Assembly: GCA_011009095.1 (NCBI GenBank)
Contig: VTPC01000491.1
Span: 53,097 to 117,096 of the forward strand
DNA length: 64,000 nucleotides
Direction: 5' to 3'
From: Ignelater luminosus
Taxonomy: Eukaryota > Arthropoda > Insecta > Coleoptera > Elateridae
A program made the translations under genes and the position numbers. Position 1 is the first letter of the stretch; every line of letters starts with the position of its first letter. Shown here piece by piece: positions 34,721 to 47,450 of this stretch. A model generated the notes under the pieces. It made no database searches, was not told the origin of the DNA, and saw nothing but the letters and a program-made list of their open reading frames with translations.

Positions 34721-37700
34721 TCTAATGTCATCTTTTGTGCTTTCGATCGAAGTTTCAAGTACAATAGACGAGCTGCTGCGACGGCGAACAACGATAAATG
34801 GTAACGTGGTAACTCACTTCATTAGAGCTTTACTTATACAGACACCTTTGTTTTATTTTAAGAGAACATCCATATCTGCCATCTCAACAAACTCTACTTT
34901 TTATACTGAACATTTCTCCTACTTCTACATGTTATACATACATAACACATCTTTAATTATATTTCGTTTACGAGATTTTGCTGTCGGCAAATATGCTAGG
35001 TAAGTTCTAGGTTAATCCACAATTTTATTATTAAATAGTTCACCTTGAACTTTCTAATCTTTTGCTTCTTCTATATATGAATAACGAGTAATATTCAAAT
35101 ACAGTCTCTTGTATGGTTGTAACAAAATGTGCTATTAATAAGTTGACGAGATTTTTTAACTTCGTTTAATATACAGAATTAAACTTATTTAGAGTTTTGT
35201 ACACGGACTCCCTCCGTTCACAAATCTTTGGAACACCCTGTAAATACTTAGCTTTTCCTAGCCCTAACGGGATGTGGCGGTTCCCAGGCTTCATTTAGGT
35301 AAATGGTTCTGATGTTTTAGACGAAGAAAACCTCCAGTTTTACGTGGACTACGAACCATCCGGACAGTTATTGTATCCTTCAGAAGTCCTGAAAATGCTT
35401 CATTTCCCAGAATGACCGAAACTACTTAAATTTAACGGCCTTATTTGCTTTTTTAAGCCAACTTGATGTTGATCAGTGCGTAAAATAACCGTTTTTCAGG
35501 AGCAGGAAAACATTTACCATCATTACAATATTAAATCTTCTAAAAATTCTCTGTAAGATGCCATGAAGGAAACGGTGTTGCTCGATGTTAATTAGTTTCA
35601 ATAAGTTTAGGTATCAGAAAAGTTTTGTGGAAAAGAAAACGTTTCGGTGAAACAGAATTTACTTTTTACTTGTGCCACGCACTGTGTGTTAAATTTTCGT
35701 CTACGTGAATTGTATCTTACGCCTCTGACATTAGAATGTTTTTGCTTTTGTATAACACATTTTAAAAATATTTCCAGCATATAACATTTATATTTAACTA
35801 ATAGTAATGTAAAAAAAAACTATCACAGAAATTAATTGTGTCGCTGAAAGCATAATATACTATCGCTTGTTTTTAACATCAATATGCCGACGGAAAGAAC
35901 GAACTGTTTGATGAAGTGACGAGCAGAACCAGAAATTGTGGAGCCAAAATAAATCATGAAGGATGGCATTCTCTGAAAGGGGAGTATAATTCTAACGTTT
36001 TTTCTTTTTTGTTATTTGGCAGCGGTCTTTTAATCTGTACTAGTGAGTTTTAAACAGGTCTAATATTTAAAGATTTTATTAACCCTATAAGATGAATAAA
36101 AAAAGAAACAAAAAAGAATTCTTCTAAGTACTTATTGTTTGGTGTAATTTTGGTTTAATTGCTTTGTTATTTCTTAAAGCCTGAAATGTCAAGGGTTGCA
36201 CGATTGTAACCTTAAAATACCACCGAATTAATATTCTATTCTTAAATCTCTTTTAAATTAGAAGTTTTTTCATGCCTAATTAGAAATATACTATTTTTGT
36301 AGGGTTACCCTTAATCAAGAAGTCAAGCTCTTCCTTTTCTGATTACTTTTAGGTGTTTGCAAAATTAGACCTTAGATAACTAACCTTTGCCCATTATCAA
36401 ACTCGGAGGGGTTTGTCTTATCCTTATCTTTGGTAAATGATTACTTCCGCTTGTGTGGTTCTAATCGACGTACTCTTTAGTCGTGCAGATATCGAAGAAC
36501 CTCAGAACTTTTTTCGGAGATTCAGTTTCATCAAAATATATATGTGTATTTTACGCAGCAAAATGAAGGGAGCTTAATTTATAGCTGTACTTTATTAAAA
36601 TCTAAGTCTGCAATATTTTGTTAAAAAGTGAATTTTGCTTATAAAATATAACAAATTTAGATTTTTTATGCCGAATTAAAATAGAAGTATCTTGATCAGT
36701 ACTTCTCGTTTTGTTTATTCAGCATTACTGAATATTTAATAACTCTTCAAACAACATTAATGGGGTTTGATGGTTTTAACCGCATTTCTTTTACAACTCA
36801 AAAAAGCAATTAAATTAACCAGTGGAATTTCTTTGGACGTACGAAATTTGAGTCATAACAGTAATTAAATATATACAATTTTGAATGAAATTTAATTAAA
36901 ATCTAAATGATGAAGCAAATAAATAAGGTAACGTTAATAATACGAGTATTTTTGAATTGTATGGAGGCGGTTTGATTAAATTTCGTATCGATTTGAATAG
37001 GGAGCAAAAAAATTTAACGGTCGACTTGTTTCACAAACAGTTCCGAAAGCAAAAGGATTCGGAATTGTGTATTTGATTTCTTACGTCCAATCTGGGTATC
37101 AGGTTCAGCAAAAGGGTTGTATCGTACATTACGTTTGATTAATTCCGTACTTTTACATCCAACGACGTGATTCTATTCTAAGGCTTCTGGAAAGAAAACT
37201 AAATAAATTATTGTGCCTAAGGTAGAAAAAATCCCTTTAAATCTGATTTCAAAATGAGTTGTTTGGGTATACATTTTCAAAATAAATATAAAGATCGAAG
37301 TAGGAACGATTCAAAGATTAAATTGCCCTTGGGACTTGTTGAGTTTTGCTATAACGACTAGATGTTTTTCTATGAGGACGTTTTTTGTTTTTTATTATAT
37401 TTCTGAAATCGACCGCGAGATAAGTGGGCAATATTTGTAATGGAGAAATCGCCAGGAGCTTTGACAGAAACCTATACATGCTCAGTGATATCATCCGCTA
37501 TAATATGGTCGTTATCGAACACAAACATAGAAGATTGAACGTATTGAAAACCTTCAAATGATCGACATTTGTGTCCTGTGTATCACAGACTAAAAGGAAA
37601 GGTACGTCTATAGCATTTTAGAAATATAATTGTCGCCTTTGCAAACAAAATAGTCATAATGAAAATTAAATTGGGTCACTTATCTTCATAAACAAAAATC

Positions 37701-38084
37701 TTCTAACAAATATTTACTTTGATTTGTATAAAACGCTTATAAACGTTTCACAATAAAGTAAATTGACCTTTGACATTACTCCATTGCTGTACTTTGATGT
37801 TTCCGTGCACCTGTAAATGATAACAACAATAATTGTATGCGCCGATTTATTGCGGAAATTTGCTTTATTTTGAAATCATTCATATTCTTTGATTTGTAAA
37901 TTAAATAAATTTGATACCAGAATACTAAAAATTTTAAATGAAAATCTCAAAACTAAAAAATACTAAAATAATACCTATAGTACTTTTAACATTTTTGTAT
38001 TATTTACTTTGTTATTTAAGTATGCACCAAAGCTGCAATCTTTATTATCATTGTAATTTCTGATAAGTATGTATTGTATATACC
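34721..38084. other. Gene-free stretch
   Basis: No gene is supported. The frame at 34725-35003 is unrecognised and may be the tail of the preceding fossil. AACACCCTGTA at 35232-35242 is a terminus-like site whose element would lie to the left. Less AT-rich patches at 35250-35560, 35880-35990, 36400-36500 and 37020-37180 show no coding pattern. Confidence 0.5.
35232..35242 (-). repeat. TACAGGGTGT-type terminus (right end)
   Basis: AACACCCTGTA is the complement of TACAGGGTGTT, and the inside neighbour reads TTTGGA, so the full end on the minus strand is TACAGGGTGTTCCAAA, the same as the start at 4308 for its first 14 bases. Confidence 0.4.
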
Positions 38085-38742
38085 CGGATATTTCAGGACT
38101 GTACGACGGTCCAAGCAAGTACAGAAACAACTTATTCAAGCTTCATTTTGCTTGGAAAAGGCAAATAAAAGTAAAAATAGTGTATTTGAATTATCTTGTG
38201 TTATGTTTTCATTGTTAAGAATGGTTTTGCTTTTATTGCAAGCATTCTTTTAAAAAAGTACAAATCTAAAAACTTAGTAAGCGTTTATTGCTTTATTGAA
38301 AATGATAGTCGTAAAAAGAATTTAATATAAAATTTCTTGTAGGTAAATACTTTACTGCAGTAGTACCATAAAGTTAGTCATTTGAATATTAAATTACATT
38401 GGTGTCTGTTATTCTTGCAGTTACTTAACACAAAGCTTATTATTGATAAATTAGTAAATTATTTTCCATGGTTCACTGTAATGTACGTGCATTCATGACT
38501 TTCATTTTTAATAAAGCAAGAAACCCTTATTAAAGGCTTTCATTCTTAGGTCTAGTATATTTCTCAGAAAAAAACATTAATGCCAGCTATAAAAACAAAA
38601 CATTCCTTAACAAGAAGGAAAAAAATACACAAGATACTTCTAATATATTATTTTTACTTTTATTTGTCTTACCTCGTCAAATAAAGCTTAAATAAGTTGT
38701 TTCTGTACTTGCTTGGATCTTGGTACAATCCTGAAATATCCG
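38085..38742. repeat. Large foldback element, arms of about 230-245 bp
   Basis: The left arm (38085-38310) and right arm (38497-38742) are inverted copies. The outer 66 bp, from CGGATATTTCAGGA through CCAAGCAAGTACAGAAACAA to AAGCTT, match at nearly 90 percent. Similarity falls inward but continues through GACAAATAAAAGTAAAAATA-like and ATCTTGTGT blocks, and ends at TTGCTTTATTRAAAATGAWAGTC. A spacer of about 186 bp separates the arms. It could be a non-autonomous foldback transposon or two inverted insertions of one repeat. If transcribed, it would form a long double-stranded RNA. I saw no clear target duplication. Confidence 0.85.
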
Positions 38743-40779
38743 TGAATGTTCGATACCTGCTGATAATAAGACAGGACTGAAAAATGTGTACCTATATATA
38801 AAACAGAAAAAACTAAAAGCTTAAGTAATTGTGTGTTTCCTCCCGAGCAAATAAAAAAATTAAATTGAAACAATTTCAAGAACTAAATGAAATACATATT
38901 ATGTTCGTAACACAATGGAAATGCTTTAAGCGTTTTTTAATCAATGTAATTTGAATATTCTTTCATGGTCATTACTCATAAACGAACTGCATCATTTCAC
39001 TTAATAGTGCAGAATTTGTATCAATGCTCCCATCACAATTTGTGAAAAACATATGAGACTATACAGCGATCACGATGTTTCTGGGTCGTATATGGCTGAG
39101 GAAGAATGACAGTTAACTCGGCTTGTAAATTCTTATTGACGCTTAATGTGCTTTAAGGTTATGATTTTATGACGGTTTAACCTCACGCTGTTATCTTTTT
39201 TTGTAACTCTTGATTTCTTTTTAACCAAACAAAACTAATTGGTACTAAACGTTTATGCAAAATTTATGATCGTGCAACAGCGCCAAATGCAGCCGCATTA
39301 CAAACAATGTACTGGTTCTTGTGAAATAAAAGATTTAACCATGCAATAGTTTTGGCAATTAATTATTACCATACTATCTTAGATTATTCTTTTTAAGAAA
39401 CCACCTCAAAAATTTCATTCATTTTCAAAGGTAAATTTCATTAAAACGGAGATTTGTTTTGGATATGCTAACAATAGAGCTAGAGACAATACAAAAAACT
39501 AAAATCAATCATATTCAAATTAAAGATATGCAGGTTTTTAGCAATAGGAGGTCAAAACTCAATGTAATAAATCACCTATTGTAGGGATTTGCAGATATGA
39601 AAAGATCTTGTTAGTACAATTACCTTAAAACCGTGATAAAAAAGTAATCAATAGAGAATAGCAAACCTACCAAGGCTCAAGAAACTAACTAACTTTGTTC
39701 AAACACTTTGGGAAAATAAACACATCGTAATGATACAAGATCACATATCTGTGTCGTTGGCCAGAAAATTGGTTTGATTAGTGGATTTTCTTCTAAATAT
39801 ATTTTTAAAGATCAACATTTAAAACCAAGGATACACCGAGTATTTAAACTGAACAGCAAAGAAACATGTAGCAGAAAGTTTTTGGGAAGAAAATTGGATT
39901 GATTTAAAAGAAAAATTTTTTGCATATACATGCAATGGTTTTGCTATAGTCAGCTAAAGTTCTCACTACTAATTGGTACCATACTGATTTAGAAGCTTTT
40001 TAAGGACTCGACACTGTTTATAGATGTAGAGTATTCTACTTGAAACTAAATATCATCTAAGTTGCCATACACAAATCCTTCATAAAGTCTGGGCCTATTA
40101 CGTTTCCAATTGTAAGATTTCAACACAAAACTAAGAAAAAAAAATCATTTTAAATGTTTTATTATTTTTGACTCTAACATCTTATAGGCCATATTATATT
40201 CTTTTACTTACAATACTTTATTAGTTGTAGTTAAAAACTATTTGTTTCAGTAATATATGGGTACAAAAAATGAACAATTCTAAGTTGTTGTTGCGTCCAC
40301 TGTTATATTATTTTATTCAAAAATGTGATAAAACTTCTGACGGTTTTTTACGTTTTTCTGGCAAATGGTGTATTTTTCTCAAAACATGTAAAGTATATCT
40401 TGTCTGTAGAAAAATAAATAGTTTATTTAATTATGGCACCGAAATTTAAAAAATGTTTAGAGAGGAAAAGTTAGAAAAAAATTCAAGTAGCTTGGGGTGC
40501 ATTGGCTAAACTAAAACAAAAGACTGATGAATGTAGGAAGATGTCATATACGGAGATGATATACACGAGCACACAAGATTTGAACAAAATCGGACAAACA
40601 ACTTTTAGAGTCAATAGTTCTCTTAATATTTAGAAAATCAAAACAACTGAAAAATACGGGTCTGTTAATTTTCCTTCTCAAATACACTTTCTCCGTTTGG
40701 TACCAAATTTAGAGACATTCTGTATAGTAAAACTGGCCAACTGCTACAAGAAAATCATCCTAGATAGCAACTTTTTACC
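38743..40779. other. Gene-free stretch
   Basis: No gene is supported. A patch at 39020-39310 is less AT-rich and has TTTATGAT and ATGCAAAAT words of homeodomain or POU type, which is weak evidence for regulatory DNA. The sequence from about 40440 may include unrecognised upstream parts of the LINE fossil that starts near 40780. Confidence 0.45.
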
Positions 40780-41570
40780 TTTTGCTTATCTAGCTTAGCA
40801 AACAAGTTTCGCTCTAATTATGAACACATATTACATCCTCAAAATCTGTTTAGCCAAAAACGTAGAATAACTCCACGTTACAATATACGTGATAGAGCAG
40901 CCTTACACGACTGTAATATTCACCCTACTTAAGACATTAAATCGCGCTTCTCCAATACCACTCAGAATACAACCTCCTGTTAAAATAAACCAAGACCTAA
41001 CAATATACCCTAAATATTCCACATTAAATGTTTTCTTTATAAAACCCCACTAAATAAAATTATAAGTAACAATACACGTTACTTTATTTATACTGAAAGG
41101 TCTAAATTAAATAATAGTGACATAGGACCGCGTTTCTTAGCGATAATTACTATGAACAGTACAAGTTAAACTGGGTATGCTCGGCTTTCACAGCGGTACC
41201 ATTTGCTTTAGTAAAGATTTTAGACTTTATTTTGCAATTACTGCTTCAAAACTTTGTAGTGTTCCCAGACTTGTTAAGCGCAACTCGTGCCATTCATAAT
41301 CTAGATAAGTGTAAGCGTATGAAATATCCTGAACAAATACTACAAAATATTAAGTCAAAAAAAGTCAGTTGAACTAATCCTGATACCATCTCATACTGGC
41401 ATCTAAATGAATGAAGCTACAAAAGCAGTCGAAAAAGAGAACGTTGACTTCAATGAAATTCCAGAATACGATCAAACGAAATGTATAAGAAGATCAATTA
41501 GACAAATTTGGAACAAACGTTGCTCTGCAGTACCACCATTTCCAAATAAACTCTGATCTATCAACGCGAA
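40780..41570 (+). pseudogene. LINE remnant, RNase H domain (I-like)
   Basis: The plus strand shows in order a proline-rich linker after the reverse transcriptase (PLRIQPPVKINQDLTIYPKY), the RNase H start (NNTRYFIYTERSK, where functional copies read YTDGSK), NYYEQYKLNWVCSAFTAVPF, VFPDLLSATRAIHNLDKCK (usually FTDSLSAL), and LIPSHTGI followed by MNEATKAVEKENVDFNEIPE, ending near TKCIRRSIRQIWNKR. This is the order found in LINEs of the I group with RNase H. There are several stops and frame changes, the first two catalytic acidic residues are substituted, and the reverse transcriptase core and 3' tail are missing. It is old and inactive. Confidence 0.82.
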
Positions 41571-44500
41571 CACAATTCAACAAAACGTCTGCAGTATCAG
41601 TGTCCATATAGAGGATATCCCATAAAATACTTTTGTTGCAGAAGAAAAGTTGCAAAAATTTATTAAATTGTTATCTAACTAAATGGACGTGACTACTAAA
41701 GAGCATCTAGTGCCAAAAAACTTAGTACTTAAGGCACTTAAATTTATTTAATGAAAACGACATTTTTACTTTACATAAAACAGTTGATTCTATTGTTTAA
41801 AAATGTATAGGTTTCGATTCTGAGAAATAATAAAATTGTGAAACTAAATCTAGATAATTAATCTAAATTAAGATATAAAATAAGATTCATGAAAAATTAG
41901 ACTAGGAGCTAATTTATTTTTGTAGAATTAATAATTGTAATAATTTGTTCAAATTAAAAACTTGGCTTAGGTATATGAGAATGAGAAAAAACCACGAAAA
42001 GTAGCCATTGATTCAAGCATAGAATACTGTGAATTCAGTAAAGATTGCACATTTTTCTTTCTATATCTTTTTAAATTCTCATTATTTAAGTTCGTGTTAT
42101 GACTGATACGACACGGAAAATTAATGCACCCACTTTAATTAGGCACAAACGAAGGCAAACCACAGTTTTCCTAGAATTAATTATAAGAACTGTCATAATG
42201 TTGACCTACCTTGCACTGCGGGCAACCTAAACTAATAACAAAATAACGTGAAAATTACAATTTACATTTTTTAATAATTAATGCATGTAATACTAGATCT
42301 TAATCTTCTTTGTGTTTCTGAGTTTTTAAAATGTTCCATATTCATCGGGTTTCTAAGAAGTGCATAAATAATCTTCTACACTTTATTAATTTACAAATTA
42401 GTCTTACAAAAGTCAAGTTATACAAGTAAATCGCAGTTGAGTAAAGATATAACAACTTTATTTTAAACTGAATCATGATGATGTGGCAGAAAAGGGTAAT
42501 TTACGTTATGTATTAAAAGCTTCCCTTTGCGCCTGGGTTGATAAGGGGGTAGACAAATTGTGCCCAATCGGCCTTTTGTTTTGTAATATTTTTCGATCAT
42601 ATATCAAGTAGAATGTAGACTTTTAAAGCTTTTCACTCTTTTATTTAACATGAAAACAATTTATTGTGGGATAGAACCGAAAGCCTTGCAGCTGAAATGA
42701 AAACTTCTAAAATCGATTTTGACCACGATATCTACTTGCTGACTGAACCGAAATAACGTAAGCACTAGACTAGACGGAAATCCCTTATCATAAAACCCTT
42801 TTTTTAGCTTCCACTCATCTACACGCGATGGTAGGTACCAGCAAAAAGCATGCAGAACTTCTAGGAGAGCTTTTAGTACAATTTATGGTAACGTTTTTAG
42901 CGCGCAAAAATAAACACCCGGATGACTGTAAAGCCTTTTGCATTCTGCAAATAAAGGATTTACTCTGCCAGACACTAAGAATTTCCCGTGATGCAGAAAC
43001 TTTAACAGCATACACTGTTTACAGTTAATTTAATTGTACATTAAATTCCTCAGAAGCCTGTTTTAGCTTAGTTTTGTGCAATTCAAACACTAGAATTTCA
43101 TGTTTGTTAAAGGATATGAAGTTATAAAAAACTTAATAAATAAAACTTAAATTTGTAATACTTTTAGAGACAAAACAAGTTAAAATCCAAAAATGGAGAA
43201 CACAAGAAGCACTATCTTGTATACGATGTGAAAAAACTTGAATAAATGAAACTGGTTTTAGCCATTCTTTAGCAAAAAAAGATTAGTAAGGAATTTAATA
43301 TGCTTAGGAGAAATTTATTACATGCAGCTATAAATATTGTTTTATTAATCAAAATGACCGTTACATTAAAGGTTTCCAGTATCCCATAGAACAAGAACAA
43401 TGTACTTGCTTCCATTATGAGAGGATAACATAAAAACAGAAAATGTCAAGGATGCTTGATAAATTCGTAGACCAGACCTTGACCTCGTAAATTTTAATCG
43501 ATTTTCTATGTTTTATTGTGATTCATAATGTAATAAGTTGTTGACTTCTAAACGTATTATTACGATATTTCTAAATTATATGGGCATCAATTTATTTATT
43601 CATCTTGTGTCTTGTGTAGTCAATAGGTAGTTAAATATTTAATCGGTGATAAATTAAAGTATCTAGCGTAAACATTTGTTTTGTAATTTGTGTTGTTTTA
43701 GTATATTAAATTTTCTACGTCATTCTATTACCCTAAAAAGCAACGCTTTTATATTGATATTTCCATTAAATAGTGCGTACGTCACTATGTCGTATGATAA
43801 TGATAAAGCAGAACAATGTATCATTCTAATTGTTATTAAAGTACCTAATATGTCATTATAATAACTAGAAACACGCCTTTCATTTTATGCTGAATATATC
43901 TACTTTTCATTTAGTTCTGATATCAGTAACTGTCTGCAGTAATTTTGTTATTTTATCATTTCGTTCTCAGTCTCTTGATAGATTCTTTCCATGCATAAGA
44001 GTACCTGAATTTGAAATGTGTTCATTGGATTCATTCATAAGATACTTATTTGAATTTTGATAGATGGAATTCACAGCGTATGTTTTCTTTTCCACATTTT
44101 CTTTTTATTCATTTAGAAACAAAAAAATTCTTTGTCGATACCTATTTCAAACTTTTTTTATTAATACAATTGTTTTATTATGCGCTAAAAGCTCGTTAAT
44201 TCTAAAAAGATCTCTTACTAAGGTAAAAAATCAACATGTCTTGTATGTATGAGAACTTTTGGCTAAAATAATGTCAAAAGCAATAGTGTTTAAGATAGCT
44301 ACTGCTTCTTAAGCAGAAATAGTGCGCTAGCATAAAAAATAATGGCAAGGAAAAGGTATCTGGCGTTCATAACTACATACTTATAAGCCAGTTACTATAC
44401 AATCTTAATAATATCGCACTGTCATTATTTTCAGGTTATTTAAACTATCGAATGTCCTAGATAGATTAAAAGGCGTTAGAGCTGGTTATCACTATCTGTT

Positions 44501-44830
44501 ATCTGATAGATAAACGCTGTCTCAATGCAAATCCTTTTCTCATCTTGCGAGTACATATAGCCTCATATGCACATTTAGCTCTCTTGTCCTTGATGCTTGA
44601 CCTAGATGATTTATTGTTTCCAGTCAATCAGTATAGAAGATCTAGTTATATTAAGTTGCATTACTATAGCTGCAAATTTTATTTTTAAGATAACTGCTTG
44701 TGTTTAGTTATACAGGGTGTTTTTGTTGAATGGTTAGCATAAACTACAGTAGTTGCATTACCTGGTTGATTTATTCCAAACTGTATACACATTAAAACAG
44801 ATAAAGTAATCACGTGCATTTCCGCTTATA
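41571..44830. other. Gene-free stretch
   Basis: No gene is supported. Frames of 66 codons overlap on both strands at 42815-43028 but are unrecognised. The other frames, at 43676 and 44064, are AT-rich chance frames. TACAGGGTGT at 44711 is listed separately. A patch at 44450-44620 contains GATA and ATGCAAAT words. Confidence 0.5.
44711..44724 (+). repeat. TACAGGGTGT-type transposon terminus
   Basis: TACAGGGTGTTTTT begins at a TA and would open an element toward the right, where the hairpin at 44831-44946 lies. No right end was found. Confidence 0.4.
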
Positions 44831-44946
44831 TTCCCAAACAAACAGAAAAATCCCCTCAAATTGGTAAATCGTCTACGAGATAAGTGGTGTGGACGAGGCC
44901 CTGTAGACAACTTGCCAACTTGAGGGAATTTTACCTTTGTTGGGAA
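44831..44946. repeat. Hairpin with about 45-bp arms
   Basis: The left arm 44831-44876 (TTCCCAAACAAA ... TCCCCTCAAATTGG ... GTCTAC) is the inverted copy of the right arm 44903-44946, with about 75 percent identity, one or two small gaps, and a 26-base loop. Weaker similarity continues outward for another 15-20 bp on each side. It may be the core of a small foldback element or a structured RNA. Confidence 0.65.
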
Positions 44947-45859
44947 AGGGAAGTGTAGGTCTTAAACAAACCTACTGCGAAAATAAATACTTTCTGTAGT
45001 AAATCTAAAAATACAAAACAAATAAGCTTTGTGAAATTTATTCATGAATAAGACACAAGTTTTTCAGAATTGTCAAGATTAAAATATAAACAATAATTGC
45101 CCAACAGTCTGTGGCCAATACAAAATATTAATATAAACAAAGCAGATAGTTCTGTAGCAATTTCTCACTTGATTCTTAAACCATTTCGTTTTCTCGGACG
45201 ATTTCATTGCAAATAAAGGCATTTGCGATAGACATACTTTTTTTAAGAAATACCTTATGACAGACAGTGGTAACCTAAATAAATTTAATTGCTTTTTATG
45301 AAAACAATCTTATTTGTAACAGAAGTTACATAACGAATTTATCCAGAAACGAAGAAAGTACGCCTTTATCGTCGCTTCTTACTTCTATTCAACATCATCA
45401 TCAATTTATTTTCTTTTATTATTTTACAGTAATTTTTAATATATACAATCTTAGTTATTATGTGTAAAAAGTTGTTTAATATACATAGATAAACAGTAAA
45501 CAATGCATAGTCAATTTACAAAGCCTTACTGAGTTATCATATAACTTTGAAAAATAAAATACAGTAGTGAAACGGATCTCTTGACAAATACCATGGATAA
45601 CTAGTATTATTATTATTATTCGTAAAAAATGCTCTTGTATAACTGTATATAGTTTTTTTTTTATTTAAACATTCACCAACGCCGCAATTTCTTTTAAAAA
45701 TATAAGCGACAAAAATGATAGATTCGGTTTTAAAAGCAAACACATTTATAAACAATAAATTAAATAACAATAATAACAATAAAATTCAGACACACAGCGG
45801 AGATATACAATATGAAAACAGAGTCAACAAACCCAAATGCCTTTTTGTCTCAAAACTAA

Positions 45860-46440
45860 GGAGTCCTTACGTTGTAAGTTAGAAATAAACAATAAAGTAA
45901 TGGCGTTTTCATACTTGGGTGTATTCATCACGAAATCGCGAGTTACGGAGACATACAAGAAGTAAAAAGATAAGTTAATAAAAAAGCTGTGGTATCCGCA
46001 GCGTTAACAGATGGAATAGTAAAAGTATGAACATAGAAAGAAAAACAAAAATATATGAAACATGTGTGGGGAAAATATTAGTAACATACAGCATAGAAAT
46101 AACAGCAAACACAAAGAAAGCAAAACAGATATTGAGAATCAATGAAATAAAAATATTACGAGAAATAACGGGAAAACACTATAGTAGGCAGGATAAATTG
46201 CAATGAACAATGGAGGGTGTAAAATATTGTTAAATGGGGAAAACAAAGAAAAAGAAAACGACACGGGCGTGTACCAAGAATAGAAGAAGATGAAGTAGTT
46301 AAGATATGCATGAATAATAAATTGCTAGGAACAAGACCAAAAGGAAGACCACACGAAAGATGGGAGGACAGCTGAATCTCCGTGTTAAGAAACTTGATGA
46401 TCGAAGTTAAACAGGGTTACGGCCTATCAGGAAGAAGAAG
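45860..46440 (+). pseudogene. LINE remnant, reverse transcriptase C-terminal part
   Basis: The frame gives LEINNKVMAFSYLGVFIT, which fits the thumb-side FKYLGxxIT block. It then continues, interrupted by stops and frame changes, to RVPRIEEDEVVKICMNN, LLGTRPKGRPHERWEDS and GLSGRRS. The ending GRPxxRWxDxW and the LSGR-type tail are diagnostic of the endonuclease-reverse transcriptase LINEs abundant in insects. The copy ends in GAAGAAGAAG and AATAAACAATAAA, a plausible 3' tail. Only the last 190 codons or so are present, a typical 5'-truncated insertion. It lies directly beside the DDE fossil at 46467 in opposite orientation. Confidence 0.85.
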
Positions 46441-46466
46441 TAATAAACAATAAATTAAAACTTAAT

Positions 46467-47450
46467 TTAGTGAGAACTACATGTATCAAGCACATTATCC
46501 ATTTCCTCATCTTTTATATCTTGATCCTCATCCAATAAAAGTGAATTCCCCATTAATTTATGACAGTCATTGCGGATTTGTTATTTTAGGTGTGAAGTGG
46601 ATACAGCTTCAGCCCGTAAGTCAGCTGTCCTTTCCCTATGACTAGTTCCATATTTATATGTTTATTGTACTGCTGTTTACAATGTGCCCAAGCTAATCTA
46701 ATGGGGTTATATTTACAACGATAAAGAGGAAGTCTATCCATCTCGTTGTTATCAAAAATATTCGTATTTTATGAGGAAATTTGGTAAAGTAGTTTTTATC
46801 AACTTTCATAATTACTTTGTTGTAAACGTTTGTTCATAATAAATCTTTCCCTTTTATAAGAAATATTGCATTGTAGTTTTATCGGATGAATGACTTGGTG
46901 ACTTCTCAAGACGGACCAACAGCTTTAAAACCATCAACTGATTTTGTACCTACTCCTTGAAGACATCACTGTGCATAGTTTTATGATAGTCCCTATTATT
47001 GTTATCCGATCTGAAAAGCAAACTGCATTCATCCAGAATGCCATAAAGGTACCCGGCGTGTAACATTGTCACCGGTTACTGTCAGACATTCTTACTTTGT
47101 ACTCTATTGTTGGAAGACTGTCGTTAACTCAAAACTTAGTAGAAGGCCCGTTTTTGTAAACCCAAGTTTTATCTAAATAAATGAACTTTATATTTGGACA
47201 ATCTTCTTTATACTTGAAATATGTATTTAAGGACTTGATCTTTAATGTTTTTATATGTAACTTTCAACAAGAATTTTTTGGTTATTTTCCATTTTATATT
47301 TATAACCCATTGCTTTCAAGATTTTGTATAATAATGACCGTGAACCAGTGTAATCTACATTTTCTTTGCGACGTAGCTCTTCACGCGAAAAAGTGATCAT
47401 TATAGAACGGAGATTTTTTTGCTAACACCATGAGTTGTGGACGGGGTTAA
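46467..47450 (-). pseudogene. DDE (IS630-type) transposase-like fossil, nearly full length
   Basis: Reading down the minus strand from about 47450: FSREELRRKENVDYTGSRSL, LLYKILKAMGYKYKMENNQK, the first catalytic block FIYLDKTWVYKNGPSTKF, then GILDECSLLFRSDNN and RDYHKTMHSDVFKE, then RLPLYRCKYNPIRLAWA, and an acidic tail DEDQDIKDEEMDNVLD before a stop near 46467. The order matches an insect-expanded DDE transposase family whose usual motifs are YLDETWV, DYHxxMN, DNASYHS and LPPYHxxLNPIELAW. The first Asp is kept, the DNASYHS block is unrecognisable, and the third acidic residue (E of NPIEL) is R. Multiple stops and frame changes are present. No terminal repeats were found. Confidence 0.8.

Noticed and set aside
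42815-43028. Overlapping 66-codon frames on both strands.
   Set aside because: Overlap on opposite strands and absence of any motif indicate chance.
45605-45622. TAT trinucleotide run.
   Set aside because: Ordinary short microsatellite with no further interest.
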